This document shows, in pieces, positions 52,506 to 61,076 of a DNA stretch of 64,000 bases; within the stretch, counting starts at the first letter, position 1; each line of letters opens with the position of its first letter. The DNA is from Ectobacillus polymachus (GTDB lineage Bacteria; Bacillota; Bacilli; Bacillales; Bacillaceae_G). The notes beneath the pieces are model-generated. The model saw only the letters and a list, made by a program, of their open reading frames with translations. It ran no database searches and had not been told where the DNA came from. The translations under genes were made by a program, and so were the position numbers. The stretch lies in NCBI RefSeq assembly GCF_048159605.1, contig NZ_JBLREB010000002.1:628944-692943 (forward strand), in the 5' to 3' direction.

Positions 52506-52752
52506 AATGCTTACTCCTTTATTCTAATTTTTAATTATTATACATGAACTTTATTACAGCTACATAAAAAAACAGTGATTCGGTTAGGGTTCATCTACAA
52601 ACATAAATTCATTTTTAAGAATTGCATTTTATAAAAATATTTAATTATTTTTTCTCATATATATAAAATACATAACTGTCGGAAAAACGTCTCAGACCAC
52701 ATACATTTGTTCGTAAGTTGATGTGTGGAATGAAGCATAAGGAAGGGATCGA

Positions 52753-53376
52753 ATGAATGAACATAACTATTTATTTATAGACTTTGAGTTTACGATGCCG
52801 GAAAATAAACGAAAACCGTCTGGGTTTTATCCTGAAATTATTGAAGTCGGATTAGTCGCAGTAGTAGACAGTGAGATTGCAGATACATTTTCTAGCTTTA
52901 TTAAGCCTGAAAAATTTTCTATATTAACGGAGCGCTGCAAGAAATTTTTAAATATTAAGCAAGAAGATATTGAAGAAGGTATACCGTTTTCGCAGTTTGT
53001 AGATACGTTACGGGGTTATGAGCAGGGGGAGTCTAGTACTGTGATTACATGGGGGAATATGGATATGAAGGTATTAAAGAATAATTGTGAAGTAGCAGGG
53101 GTTTTGTATCCATTTAAAGGAAAACATCGTGATTTATCCCTCGAATACAAGCATTTCTTCGGTGATCGTAATCAAACGGGACTTAGGAAGGCCATCGAAG
53201 CCTATGGAAAGAAAGGAACGGGGAAGCATCACCGAGCTCTTGATGACGCATTAACAACGTATAGTATTTTTCAACTGGTAGAGAAGGATAAAGAATATTT
53301 AGTAAAGCCTGCCCCTACTACTATTGGAGAGTTAGTTGATCTATCGAAGCTACTAAAAAAGGCAAGAGCACAATAA
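52753..53376 (+). CDS. kapD: KapD, 3'-5' exonuclease-like inhibitor of the KinA pathway
   Basis: DEDDh-type exonuclease fold, 207 aa. Motif I is FIDFEFT, motif II NMDMKVL, motif III HHRALDDALTT. In B. subtilis overproduction of KapD inhibits KinA-dependent sporulation, and it is adjacent to kapB. The ATG follows GGAAGGGATCG. The nuclease residues look intact, so it is probably an active 3'-5' exonuclease. Confidence 0.88.
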   Translation: MNEHNYLFIDFEFTMPENKRKPSGFYPEIIEVGLVAVVDSEIADTFSSFIKPEKFSILTERCKKFLNIKQEDIEEGIPFSQFVDTLRGYEQGESSTVITWGNMDMKVLKNNCEVAGVLYPFKGKHRDLSLEYKHFFGDRNQTGLRKAIEAYGKKGTGKHHRALDDALTTYSIFQLVEKDKEYLVKPAPTTIGELVDLSKLLKKARAQ

Positions 53377-53420
53377 AGGCCAAATTAACAGGGAATTGAT
53401 AATCTGGCCTTGTTTTTTAT
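53376..53420 (+). terminator. kapD terminator, with a repeat inserted in its T-tract
   Basis: AAGGCCAAATT pairs with AATCTGGCCTT (one mismatch), followed by GTTTTTTAT, where bcr1-like copy C begins. Confidence 0.75.
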
Positions 53421-53565
53421 CCCGCTTTAACGGGCAGTAAGCCCCCCTTCAAGGCTTAGAGAGCTCGAAGAAGGCTAAGTGGGGGACAACTGCCCGTAAA
53501 AGTCCGAATGGGGCGGGCTAACCCTCGGTGAGAGAAAACCCCCACCGAGGGAAGTTTCACTTTAT
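53416..53565. repeat. bcr1-like intergenic repeat, copy C (full length)
   Basis: A 150-bp element with TTTATCCCGC at one end and CTTTAT at the other, and nearly the same inside as copy A. CCCTCGGTG...CACCGAGGG forms its hairpin, with the GGGG run of copy A missing. Its last TTTAT overlaps the kapB stop codon, so insertion shaped the kapB end. Confidence 0.9.
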
Positions 53566-53945
53566 AACTTATAATCATTTTTTAAATTGTATAAGTTTTC
53601 AAGGCAGCGCTCTGCCCATTCAGTATGTTCTTTTTGCAATGTTTCTATTTGCTCTGAAATTGCCTGCTGCAAGGATTCTTTATAGGTTGGAACGGTATGT
53701 TCATAACGCTTTACCATTTGTTTTGGAACAAAGGCTTGCTCTTGATAAGAAAGTGCACGGCGTTCATGAAAAAAAGGGACATTCACCTGCTTTACGTGAT
53801 GCAGATCTCCTTGGATTGGATGCTTTCGTACTGCAAGAACCTTAAGTAAGTATTGACCTTGACGTATGTCCGTTATTTCTCCAATATATTTCCCTGTTTT
53901 ATAAATGCCAGTGACAATATCTCCGATTTGCAATGTGTCTTCCAT
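53562..53945 (-). CDS. kapB: KapB, KinB-pathway sporulation protein
   Basis: A 127-aa protein with an N-terminal SH3-like beta fold (DIVTGIYKTGKYIGEITDIR). The C-terminal half (about 85-127) is helical, ESLQQAISEQIETLQKEH. KapB supports KinB-dependent sporulation in B. subtilis. No lipobox is seen, unlike the lipoprotein label sometimes used. The stop codon falls in the last bases of copy C. GGAGGC precedes the ATG. Confidence 0.85.
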   Translation of the reverse strand: MEDTLQIGDIVTGIYKTGKYIGEITDIRQGQYLLKVLAVRKHPIQGDLHHVKQVNVPFFHERRALSYQEQAFVPKQMVKRYEHTVPTYKESLQQAISEQIETLQKEHTEWAERCLENLYNLKNDYKL

Positions 53946-54056
53946 ATGTATGCCTCCTTTTTATTTATCGTACAAAGTTGAATAGGGTTAGGTCAACTTT
54001 ATCGTATAGTTTTCTTGGGATTTCTAATATAATGGAAATAAAAGGATGGTGATGTC

Positions 54057-54251
54057 ATGATTCCCGATCTTTATTTTCCTCAAGATAAAACTGAGTATAT
54101 TCCTGCTGTTTTGTTGTGCTTACTGTTTTGCTTAGCAGCATTCATAACTGTACGAATTTTTATAATGATTTCAAAAAAAGAAATGAGGACGTTTACAAGA
54201 ATTGAAGAGAAGATCATGCTACAGAGCGAGAAAAAAAAGGAGGGAAAATAA
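54057..54251 (+). CDS. Small membrane protein of unknown function
   Basis: A 64-aa protein with one strong hydrophobic segment (about 15-38) and a basic tail ending in EKKKEGK. No family is recognised. GGATGGTGATG precedes the ATG. It lies between kapB and the SodC-like gene. Confidence 0.6.
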   Translation: MIPDLYFPQDKTEYIPAVLLCLLFCLAAFITVRIFIMISKKEMRTFTRIEEKIMLQSEKKKEGK

Positions 54252-54333
54252 CGCATCGTTTTATTTTTTCTTTGTATGTTTCTCCCTTATCCGGTAAACA
54301 TAATGAAAAACGGATATGCTGGAGGAACATCAT

Positions 54334-54864
54334 ATGAAAATGAAGTATGCTTTTGTCGCTTTATCTATTATCATTGCTGGTGGCTGTGATAAAGGTCAGC
54401 CAAAGCAAGTGGAACTAAAGCTATATAATTCTACCGGTGATGAAATGGGAACAGCCAAAATGTCAGAACAACCGAATGGGGTAGAAATAAAATTAAAAGT
54501 AAAAGGGGTTTCACCAGGGCCACACGGTTTACACGTGCATGAAATTGGACAATGTGAAGGACCCTTGTTTAGTTCAGCTGGAAACCATTTTAATCCAGAT
54601 CAGAAGGAGCATGGTTTATTAAATGAAAAAGGTCCAGAGAATGGGGATTTACCGAATGTAACTGCGACGAGTGCGGGTGAAATTAATTCAAAAATTGTAG
54701 CGACTAACATTTCCTTTCTGGAAGGAAAGAAGACATTACGGCGTAAAAGTGGAACGTCTCTCATCATTACAGAAAGTCCTGATGATGGTATGACACAGCC
54801 AGCAGGAAATTCTGGAAAGCGAATTATATGCGGCGTTATTACTGAAAAAGTAAAAGAATCTTAG
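54334..54864 (+). CDS. SodC-like lipoprotein with altered metal ligands (YojM-like)
   Basis: Cu/Zn superoxide dismutase fold, 176 aa, with a lipobox IIAGGC (Cys about 18), so lipid-anchored outside the membrane. HVH, NHF and KEHG metal histidines remain. The usual H-x-G-D zinc histidine reads E-N-G-D, and the final copper histidine segment reads LIITESPDDG with Thr in its place. B. subtilis YojM likewise lacks two copper ligands from memory. It may not be a true dismutase. ATG at 54334 after GGAGGAAC is preferred. Confidence 0.82.
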   Translation: MKMKYAFVALSIIIAGGCDKGQPKQVELKLYNSTGDEMGTAKMSEQPNGVEIKLKVKGVSPGPHGLHVHEIGQCEGPLFSSAGNHFNPDQKEHGLLNEKGPENGDLPNVTATSAGEINSKIVATNISFLEGKKTLRRKSGTSLIITESPDDGMTQPAGNSGKRIICGVITEKVKES

Positions 54865-55082
54865 GGAGATAATTTTAATTACATATTCATCGTTTTTTCT
54901 TCACTTGCATGATTATGAGGGGTACAATTAATAATAAGACAATGTGTTACATTTCTATTCGTTTGAATGGAATATGACGATGCACGAAACTATTCTATAC
55001 TCCAATTATGACACAGTTTGTAAAAACGAATCATAATTTCTCATAGCATAAGAAACAGAATAAGAAAGATAGGAGGAATACG

Positions 55083-55355
55083 ATGAGCGGTGGTGTGTAT
55101 GCAAAGCTTGTTGAAGTTGTAAAAGAATGGGACCCGTTTCAATTTGGACCTGAATTTTATGAAACAGAAGCAAGTGACATTGTACAGATTGTGACAAAGT
55201 TTGATGATATTGATTACATAGCAACGAAAATTCAACGTATTTATTTTTTATCGTTTGAGGAAAAAATCGCCATAGAAAGATGCAAGCAGCTGGCACAAAA
55301 GCTCGTTGAATTAAAAAATTCACTCTCACATAGCTGTAAGATTTATCATAAATAA
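55083..55355 (+). CDS. yugE: YugE-like protein (DUF1871)
   Basis: A 90-aa acidic helical protein. LVEVVKEWDPFQFGPEFYETEASDIVQI is typical of DUF1871. The function is unknown. AGGAGG precedes the ATG. It comes before yugF (opposite strand), as in B. subtilis. Confidence 0.8.
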   Translation: MSGGVYAKLVEVVKEWDPFQFGPEFYETEASDIVQIVTKFDDIDYIATKIQRIYFLSFEEKIAIERCKQLAQKLVELKNSLSHSCKIYHK

Positions 55356-55482
55356 TAATGATGACTTTTATTTAGATGTATCTTCCATTCTAGTGTTTTT
55401 CGTTTTTGTCTTTTTAAGAAATTCTCCCCGTTTTTCTGTGAGTTCTGTTGATCCTCTCTTCTCATTTTCTCTATATAAAACC

Positions 55483-55533
55483 TTCCCCTTATAGTAGACA
55501 GTATTAGCTTTTAACTGTCTACTATAAAGGGAA
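55483..55533. repeat. 20-bp near-perfect inverted repeat between convergent genes
   Basis: TTCCCCTTATAGTAGACAGT (55483-55502) and ACTGTCTACTATAAAGGGAA (55514-55533), one mismatch, loop 11 nt. No T-tract on either side. It may be a bidirectional terminator or a small mobile element end. Confidence 0.7.
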
Positions 55534-55540
55534 TCGTGTT

Positions 55541-55631
55541 AAGAGAACCCTCTGTCTTAAAAGGAAAAGCTCATTTTCAGCCAGAGAACCTCTGTCCTGC
55601 GGAGCAAAAGCGAGCCGGTTACGCTTTTCTA
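55541..55631. repeat. Second intergenic repeat family, copy 2
   Basis: Contains AGAGAACCCTCTGTCTTAAAAGG, in pieces, then CCAGAGAACCTCTGTCCTGC and GCGAGCCGGTTACGCTTTTCTA. Close to copy 1 at 51422. Its last CTTTTCTA holds the yugF stop codon (TAG on the minus strand). Confidence 0.72.
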
Positions 55632-56471
55632 CATCTCAACAAAGTGTAAGATATTTTCGTAAATATGTTCTGGCTTTTCCTCTGGTAGTAAATGCCCAGC
55701 TTTTTCGTAAGAGATGAAGGTTGAGTTTTCTAAATCGTTATGCAGTCTTTTTCCAATGGAGATTGGGACGACTCGGTCTTCTTCTCCCCAAATAAGAAGA
55801 GTTGGCGTTTGGATTTTTCGTAATTCGTGTGTCGGTAAATCTCCTTCTCGGTCACGAATCATTCGCGTTAATGCTTGGAAGATACGATCATCATAAAATG
55901 GTGCGGCATATCCATGCATCATTTCCTCATCGATTAGCTGGGTATCATGAACAACATTTAACAGATTACGTAGCACGCCTCTTCGTATGAACCAATTTTT
56001 CATATATAAATAAAAGAACGGCATGTATGACGAATAGATCAATGGTAAAGAGGAACGAGAAAGGTAGCCTGAACTACATAGAAGTACAGAGTGACTTATT
56101 AGGTCTGGACGTATGCGGTTTACGTAAAGTGAAATTTGTCCTCCCATTGAATGGCCAACTAATATGATGTTGCAAAGCTGTAAATCCTCAATAAGAGATA
56201 TAACAAGATTCGCTAAATTTTTGTAGGAATAGGTGAATGTAGTGGATTTTTCACTTTTTCCGAAAGGTGGAAGGTCTAGAGCGATAACCGTCCCTTTTTT
56301 AACTAGGAGCGGGATGAGTCTACGATAGCTAAAGGTAGACGAAAGAAAACCGTGAACGAGAATGAATGTGGGTTGCGATGTATCCGGATTATAGTTGTAT
56401 AACTCATAGTGAACAGTTATCCCTTTAATGGAATAAGAGGAGTGGTGTGAAAGAGAAATCTCTGCTGTCAT
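55629..56471 (-). CDS. yugF: YugF-like alpha/beta hydrolase
   Basis: A 280-aa hydrolase. HGFLSSTFSYRRLIPLL holds the oxyanion hole, VGHSMGGQISLY the nucleophile serine (about 108), TPTLLIWGEEDRVVP the acid, and the histidine is in EKAGHLLPEEKP. The substrate is unknown. ATG at 56471 has GAGGTGAT 6 nt upstream; a GTG at 56480 overlaps that site. The stop codon sits in a repeat. Confidence 0.85.
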   Translation of the reverse strand: MTAEISLSHHSSYSIKGITVHYELYNYNPDTSQPTFILVHGFLSSTFSYRRLIPLLVKKGTVIALDLPPFGKSEKSTTFTYSYKNLANLVISLIEDLQLCNIILVGHSMGGQISLYVNRIRPDLISHSVLLCSSGYLSRSSLPLIYSSYMPFFYLYMKNWFIRRGVLRNLLNVVHDTQLIDEEMMHGYAAPFYDDRIFQALTRMIRDREGDLPTHELRKIQTPTLLIWGEEDRVVPISIGKRLHNDLENSTFISYEKAGHLLPEEKPEHIYENILHFVEM

Positions 56472-57168
56472 GGTTATCACCTCATTGTTTTTTTGTTACT
56501 ATCATCCCCATCCTATTTTTGTTCTATGCTCATTTCATGTTTTGTAAAATATCCTGTTACTATATATAGGATTTTTTTTATATAATGAATAGGCTGGCTA
56601 TTTTTTGTTATAGTTATTGCGATGCTATAATATCTTTTATAAGCTGTAGAGCCAAAATGCAGAAGTGTTATAACCATGATCAGCAGGCTCTATGTAAAGG
56701 GATCTGTCTGAGGCGTAGAGCTTTGTTTAAAAATTGAAGTAATCTCCTTTATATTTATCAACGGTAATTTCTAAGTAAAGGTTTTCATAATAGCTGTACG
56801 TTTTATAAGATTCAATTCATACTCTTTCTAATCCATCCTTTTGCAGGGCTTTTGTTTATAAAAAGACTTGTTCACATAAAGCGGCAAGGAGTTTTATTTG
56901 TTACTATTTTATGCGCTTACATTACAATCGTGTCATAATTGTCGCAATCTTCTGAAATGATTACTAACTATTTTTAGTTGTCATATACATTTAGATGCAG
57001 TGTCTTGCACTCCTTTTCCACCCGTTTTGTCATATAATAATAAAAAAATTATTACAATGTTATAGAACAAGAAGTTGCAAAATAGAGAATTGTTTGTATA
57101 CTCAATTCAAGGGTACTTATTTTATCCGCTGTGATAAAATGTTATGTTGAAGAAAGGAAATGACATGT
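56472..57168. other. 690-bp non-coding region between yugF and alaR, with a possible transcribed leader
   Basis: No gene is visible. A TATAAT at 56626-56631 is followed by TAGAGCC (56647-56653) and GGCTCTA (56686-56692), a 7-bp stem with a 32-nt loop. It might be a small RNA or a leader; no known class is recognised. Confidence 0.35.
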
Positions 57169-57663
57169 ATGACTGAAAAAGAACTAGAGCTTCTTGATTG
57201 CTTAGAAAAAAATAGCCGCCTCCCGATCGATGCGCTAGCAAAAATGCTAGACATAGAAGTGGCAGAAGCCGAGGCGATGATAAAAAAGCTTGAGCACGAA
57301 AAAATCATCGTTGACTACGTAACACTAGTAGATTGGACGAAGGTAAAAGAACAAGAAGGCTTAACAGCCATGATTGATGTGAAAGTAACACCAAAGCGCA
57401 ATGTAGGCTTTAATGAAATTGCAGAGAAAATATATCGTTATCCAGAAGTGAAATCTGTATATTTAATGTCTGGTGCTTATGATTTATCAATTGTAATTGA
57501 GGGGAAAACGATGTCTGAAGTTGCAGCTTTCGTTGCACATAAGTTATCTACTTTAGATTCCGTCGTTTCAACTACAACTCATTTTATATTGAAGAAGTAT
57601 AAGCATGATGGCATTATTTTTGACCAACCAGATGATGATAAACGGATTGTGGTGACACCATGA
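57169..57663 (+). CDS. alaR: AlaR-like Lrp/AsnC regulator
   Basis: Lrp/AsnC family transcription factor, 164 aa. The N-terminal helix-turn-helix is ELLDCLEKNSRLPIDALAKMLDIEVAEAEAMIKKLE; the C-terminal effector domain has SVYLMSGAYDLSIVIEGKTMSEVA. In B. subtilis AlaR activates alaT. ATG at 57169, 10 nt after AAAGGA, is preferred to 57160. It overlaps alaT by 4 nt. Confidence 0.88.
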   Translation: MTEKELELLDCLEKNSRLPIDALAKMLDIEVAEAEAMIKKLEHEKIIVDYVTLVDWTKVKEQEGLTAMIDVKVTPKRNVGFNEIAEKIYRYPEVKSVYLMSGAYDLSIVIEGKTMSEVAAFVAHKLSTLDSVVSTTTHFILKKYKHDGIIFDQPDDDKRIVVTP

Positions 57664-58841
57664 AAAGCTTTACTCTATCTAAAACAGCGGTAGATTTACA
57701 ACCATCCGGCATTCGGAAATTTTTTGATCTAGCTTCCGGCATGAAAGGTGTTGTTTCCCTTGGTGTTGGCGAGCCTGATTTTGTAACTGCATGGCATGTA
57801 CGTGAAGCATGCATACGTTCTTTAGAGGAAGGATTTACAGCCTATACAGCAAATGCAGGGTTACTTGAATTACGTCAAGAAGTGTCGCATTATTTAAAAA
57901 AACAATTTGATGTATCTTATGATGCGTCGCAAATCATTATTACGATTGGAGCAAGCCAAGCACTTGATGCTGCGCTTCGAACTGTTATTAATCCTGGTGA
58001 TGAAGTCATTGTTGTAGAGCCATGCTTTGTATCGTATGCACCGACTGTATCGCTTGCAGGGGGAATTCCTGTAACTATTTCTACTTCTCCAGAACATAAT
58101 TTTAAGCTTCAACCTGAAGAACTTGAGGAAGCGATTACACCGAGAACGAAGGCGATGATTCTTTGTTCACCAAACAATCCAACAGGTACACTATTAAGTA
58201 AGGATGATTTAGAAGGAATTGCTGAGATTGTAGATAAATACAATTTAATTGTACTTGCAGATGAAATATATGGAGAGCTAGTGTATGATGAATCCTTTAC
58301 AAGCTTTGCAGCTATTCGTAACATGTATGAAAATACGATATTAATTTCTGGATTTTCAAAGGGATTTGCGATGACTGGTTGGCGTCTTGGAATTGTTGCT
58401 GCACCGAAGTATTTTATCGAGCCAATGCTTAAAATTCATCAATATACAATTATGTGTGCTCCGACCATGTCTCAACATGCAGCTTTGGAAGCGCTTCGTC
58501 ATGGTGAACAAGATGTGATAGAAATGAGAAAGAGCTATCGCCAACGTCGTAATTTTATTACCAAATCCTTTAATGAAATGGGACTTTCTTGTCATGTACC
58601 TGGGGGTGCCTTTTATGCGTTTCCTTCCATTAAATCTACCGGGTTAACCTCAGAGGAATTTGCAGAGCAATTGCTTGTGGAGGAAAAGGTTGCTGTTGTA
58701 CCAGGTTCAGTATTTGGAAAAAGCGGAGAAGGGTATGTCCGATGTTCTTATGCAACATCTATGGATCAATTATTAGAAGCTGTTTCACGTATTAAGAAAT
58801 TTTTACAAAAAAAAGACAAAACAATTTCTGTTTTGTCTTAA
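57660..58841 (+). CDS. alaT: AlaT-like alanine aminotransferase
   Basis: Class I PLP aminotransferase, 393 aa. The PLP lysine is in SGFSKGFAMTGWRLG (about 233); CSPNNPTGTLLS and LADEIYGELVY hold the aspartate and tyrosine. In B. subtilis AlaT makes alanine under AlaR control. The start overlaps the alaR stop (ATGA). The last ten codons form the 5' part of a terminator hairpin. Confidence 0.88.
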   Translation: MKSFTLSKTAVDLQPSGIRKFFDLASGMKGVVSLGVGEPDFVTAWHVREACIRSLEEGFTAYTANAGLLELRQEVSHYLKKQFDVSYDASQIIITIGASQALDAALRTVINPGDEVIVVEPCFVSYAPTVSLAGGIPVTISTSPEHNFKLQPEELEEAITPRTKAMILCSPNNPTGTLLSKDDLEGIAEIVDKYNLIVLADEIYGELVYDESFTSFAAIRNMYENTILISGFSKGFAMTGWRLGIVAAPKYFIEPMLKIHQYTIMCAPTMSQHAALEALRHGEQDVIEMRKSYRQRRNFITKSFNEMGLSCHVPGGAFYAFPSIKSTGLTSEEFAEQLLVEEKVAVVPGSVFGKSGEGYVRCSYATSMDQLLEAVSRIKKFLQKKDKTISVLS

Positions 58842-58896
58842 AAAAAGGGGGGAATACTAGAAAGCCATGTGCTATCAGTGTATCCCTCCTTTTTTT
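58813..58896 (+). terminator. Two terminator hairpins at the end of alaT
   Basis: AAGACAAAAC pairs with GTTTTGTCTT inside the last codons of alaT (58813-58840). A second hairpin, AAAGGGGGGAATAC with GTATCCCTCC and a T-tract, follows (58846-58896). Confidence 0.8.
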
Positions 58897-59009
58897 AAAA
58901 TATACGTAAAAATAGAAAATATTTTTGCTAATAGCTAATAATGGAGCGATGTTGTTATTCTTTTGAAGGTAATGAATATACGTGTTATAATTCATTAATA
59001 TTTATTTTA

Positions 59010-59053
59010 TTATCCTGTATTTAAGGGATAATGTAAGGGAAGTTTCACTTTAT
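59010..59053. repeat. bcr1-like repeat, 44-bp miniature copy D
   Basis: TTATCCTGTATTTAAGGG followed by a short linker and GAAGTTTCACTTTAT. It joins the 5' and 3' ends of the full element without the middle. The AGGAG of yugI starts 2 nt after it. Confidence 0.75.
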
Positions 59054-59065
59054 AGGAGTGTTTTT

Positions 59066-59413
59066 ATGACACGTATTTATCAGTCTGGAACAGTAGTTAG
59101 TGGAGTTGTAACAGGCATTCAGGCATACGGTGCATTCGTAGCTTTAGATGAACATACACAAGGATTGATTCATATATCTGAAATCACAAATGGATATGTG
59201 AAGGATATTCATGATTTTCTTAAAGTAGGCGACAAAATTAAAGTAAAAGTGTTAGTAGTGAATGAGGAGAACGGAAAAATTAGCTTATCCTTAAAAGCGG
59301 TTGAAGAACAGACGAGATCCATGAAGCAGACAACGATGAAAGTTCTAAAGCCCTCTCCAGATGGCTTTCAAACACTTCGCGAAAAATTGAACGAATGGAT
59401 CAAACAAGTGTAG
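59066..59413 (+). CDS. yugI: YugI, S1-domain RNA-binding protein
   Basis: A 115-aa general-stress RNA-binding protein with one S1 domain (about 4-72): VSGVVTGIQAYGAFVALDEHTQGLIHISEI and GDKIKVKVLVVNEENGKISLSLK. A conserved C-terminal segment (FQTLREKLNEWI) follows. The miniature repeat D abuts its ribosome binding site. ATG after AGGAGTG. Confidence 0.9.
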   Translation: MTRIYQSGTVVSGVVTGIQAYGAFVALDEHTQGLIHISEITNGYVKDIHDFLKVGDKIKVKVLVVNEENGKISLSLKAVEEQTRSMKQTTMKVLKPSPDGFQTLREKLNEWIKQV

Positions 59414-59442
59414 ATGTCTGTACATATGCAAGGATGCTGCCT

Positions 59443-59479
59443 AAAACAAAAGAGCCTACCAAAGGGGCTCTTTTGTTTT
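59443..59479. terminator. Bidirectional terminator between yugI and yuzA
   Basis: AAAACAAAAGAGCC pairs with GGCTCTTTTGTTTT. Confidence 0.9.
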
Positions 59480-59488
59480 ACCTATTAC

Positions 59489-59722
59489 TTATCGAACGTT
59501 TCTTGGTTCTGGATTTCTAGAAAACTCTTCGGAAGGTTTAAACAGCAATCCTAAATTAATTAAACCTGCAATACCGACGATACCGTATACGATACGAGCT
59601 ATAGCTGAATCCATTCCTCCAAAAATAGAAGCAATTAAGTCAAATTGAAAAAATCCAATTAATCCCCAGTTGATTGCACCAATTATTGTAAACACTAAAG
59701 CAATTCTTTGTAGTGTACTCAT
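59489..59722 (-). CDS. yuzA: YuzA-like DUF378 membrane protein
   Basis: A 77-aa protein with two helices and the DUF378 core TIIGAINWGLIGFFQFDLIASIFGG and IVYGIVGIAGLINLG. The function is unknown. GGAGGGAATT precedes the ATG. The neighbours are those of B. subtilis. Confidence 0.87.
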   Translation of the reverse strand: MSTLQRIALVFTIIGAINWGLIGFFQFDLIASIFGGMDSAIARIVYGIVGIAGLINLGLLFKPSEEFSRNPEPRNVR

Positions 59723-59854
59723 CTTAATTCCCTCCTAAATAATTATTGCTTCACTTATAGAATGTTTTAAAAAAGAATTTCTTATGCAAATTTTTTGGGG
59801 ATTTGTATCTTTTTTGTTATGGTTATAAAAGAATGTAGAAAAGGAGATAAATCT

Positions 59855-61018
59855 ATGCAAAATTTTGCATTTCAAAATCCAACGAAACTAATATTTGGGA
59901 AAGATCAAATAGAACAATTGCGTATAGAGGTTCCGAAGTACGGAAAAAAAGTTTTACTTGTATATGGTGGGGGAAGTATAAAACGTAATGGTGTATACGA
60001 AGCCGTAACGAAAATTTTGCAGGATTTACATACCACAGTCTGGGAATTAGCTGGTGTTGAACCGAATCCCCGCCTTTCTACTGTTCGTAAAGGTGTAGAG
60101 ATTTGTAAGAAAAATGGAGTTGAGTTTATTCTTGCATTAGGCGGCGGAAGTGTAATTGACTGCACAAAAGCAATTGCTGCAGGCTCTAAATATGAAGGAG
60201 ATGCATGGGACATAGTAATACAAAAGGTAGTTGCTGCTGAAGCTCTGCCATTTGCTACTGTACTAACCCATGCAGCAACAGGATCTGAAATGAATGCTGG
60301 TTCCGTTATTACAAATTGGGAAACAAATGAAAAATATGGATGGGGAAGTCCTGTTACCTATCCGAAGTTTTCTATTTTAGATCCAACCTATACGTTTACA
60401 GTTCCTGTTAAGCAAACTGTTTATGGAATTGTGGATATGATGAGTCATGTATTGGAATCTTATTTTCATCAAGAAACAAATACACCTGTTCAAGATCGCT
60501 ACTGTGAATCATTATTACAAACAGCCATTGAGACAGCACCAAAGCTAATCAACGATTTACAAAACTATGAGTATCGTTCAACGATTATGTATATTGGAAC
60601 AATGGCACTTAATGGTACACTTTCTATGGGTCTTCGTGGTGATTGGGCTACTCACAATATCGAGCACGCTGTATCCGCAGTATATGATATTCCACATGGC
60701 GGGGGACTAGCTATTCTGTTCCCGAATTGGATGAAGCATGTATTGGATCAAGACGTATCTCGTTTTAAACAATTAGCAGTTCGAGTCTTTCATGTTGATA
60801 CCGAGGGAAAATCAGATCGTGATATAGCAATAGAAGGAATTGAAGCCTTACGTAATTTTTGGGATTCCATTGGTGCACCATCTCGACTTTTAGATTACGG
60901 TATACAGGATGATAAGTTAGAGCTTATGGCAGAGAAGACGGTCGTTAATGGACCATTTGGTAACTTTAAGAAACTAACGAAAGAAGATGTTCTTGCCATT
61001 TACCGAGCATCCTTGTAA
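59855..61018 (+). CDS. yugJ: YugJ-like iron-containing alcohol (butanol) dehydrogenase
   Basis: NAD(P)-dependent group III alcohol dehydrogenase, 387 aa. The cofactor loop is GGGSVIDCTKAIAAG; the metal-site histidines lie in MMSHVLESYFH and NIEHAVSAVYDIPHGGGLAI. ATG at 59855 follows AAAAGGAGAT; an upstream codon at 59795 is before that site. Close to BdhA/YugK enzymes. Confidence 0.92.
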   Translation: MQNFAFQNPTKLIFGKDQIEQLRIEVPKYGKKVLLVYGGGSIKRNGVYEAVTKILQDLHTTVWELAGVEPNPRLSTVRKGVEICKKNGVEFILALGGGSVIDCTKAIAAGSKYEGDAWDIVIQKVVAAEALPFATVLTHAATGSEMNAGSVITNWETNEKYGWGSPVTYPKFSILDPTYTFTVPVKQTVYGIVDMMSHVLESYFHQETNTPVQDRYCESLLQTAIETAPKLINDLQNYEYRSTIMYIGTMALNGTLSMGLRGDWATHNIEHAVSAVYDIPHGGGLAILFPNWMKHVLDQDVSRFKQLAVRVFHVDTEGKSDRDIAIEGIEALRNFWDSIGAPSRLLDYGIQDDKLELMAEKTVVNGPFGNFKKLTKEDVLAIYRASL

Positions 61019-61050
61019 AAAAGAGGGCGATTACAATCGTCCTCTTTTTA
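61019..61050 (+). terminator. yugJ terminator
   Basis: AAAAAGAGGGCGATT pairs with AATCGTCCTCTTTTT. Confidence 0.9.
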
Positions 61051-61076
61051 CGTTGTAAATTCCATAAAAATCCAAT

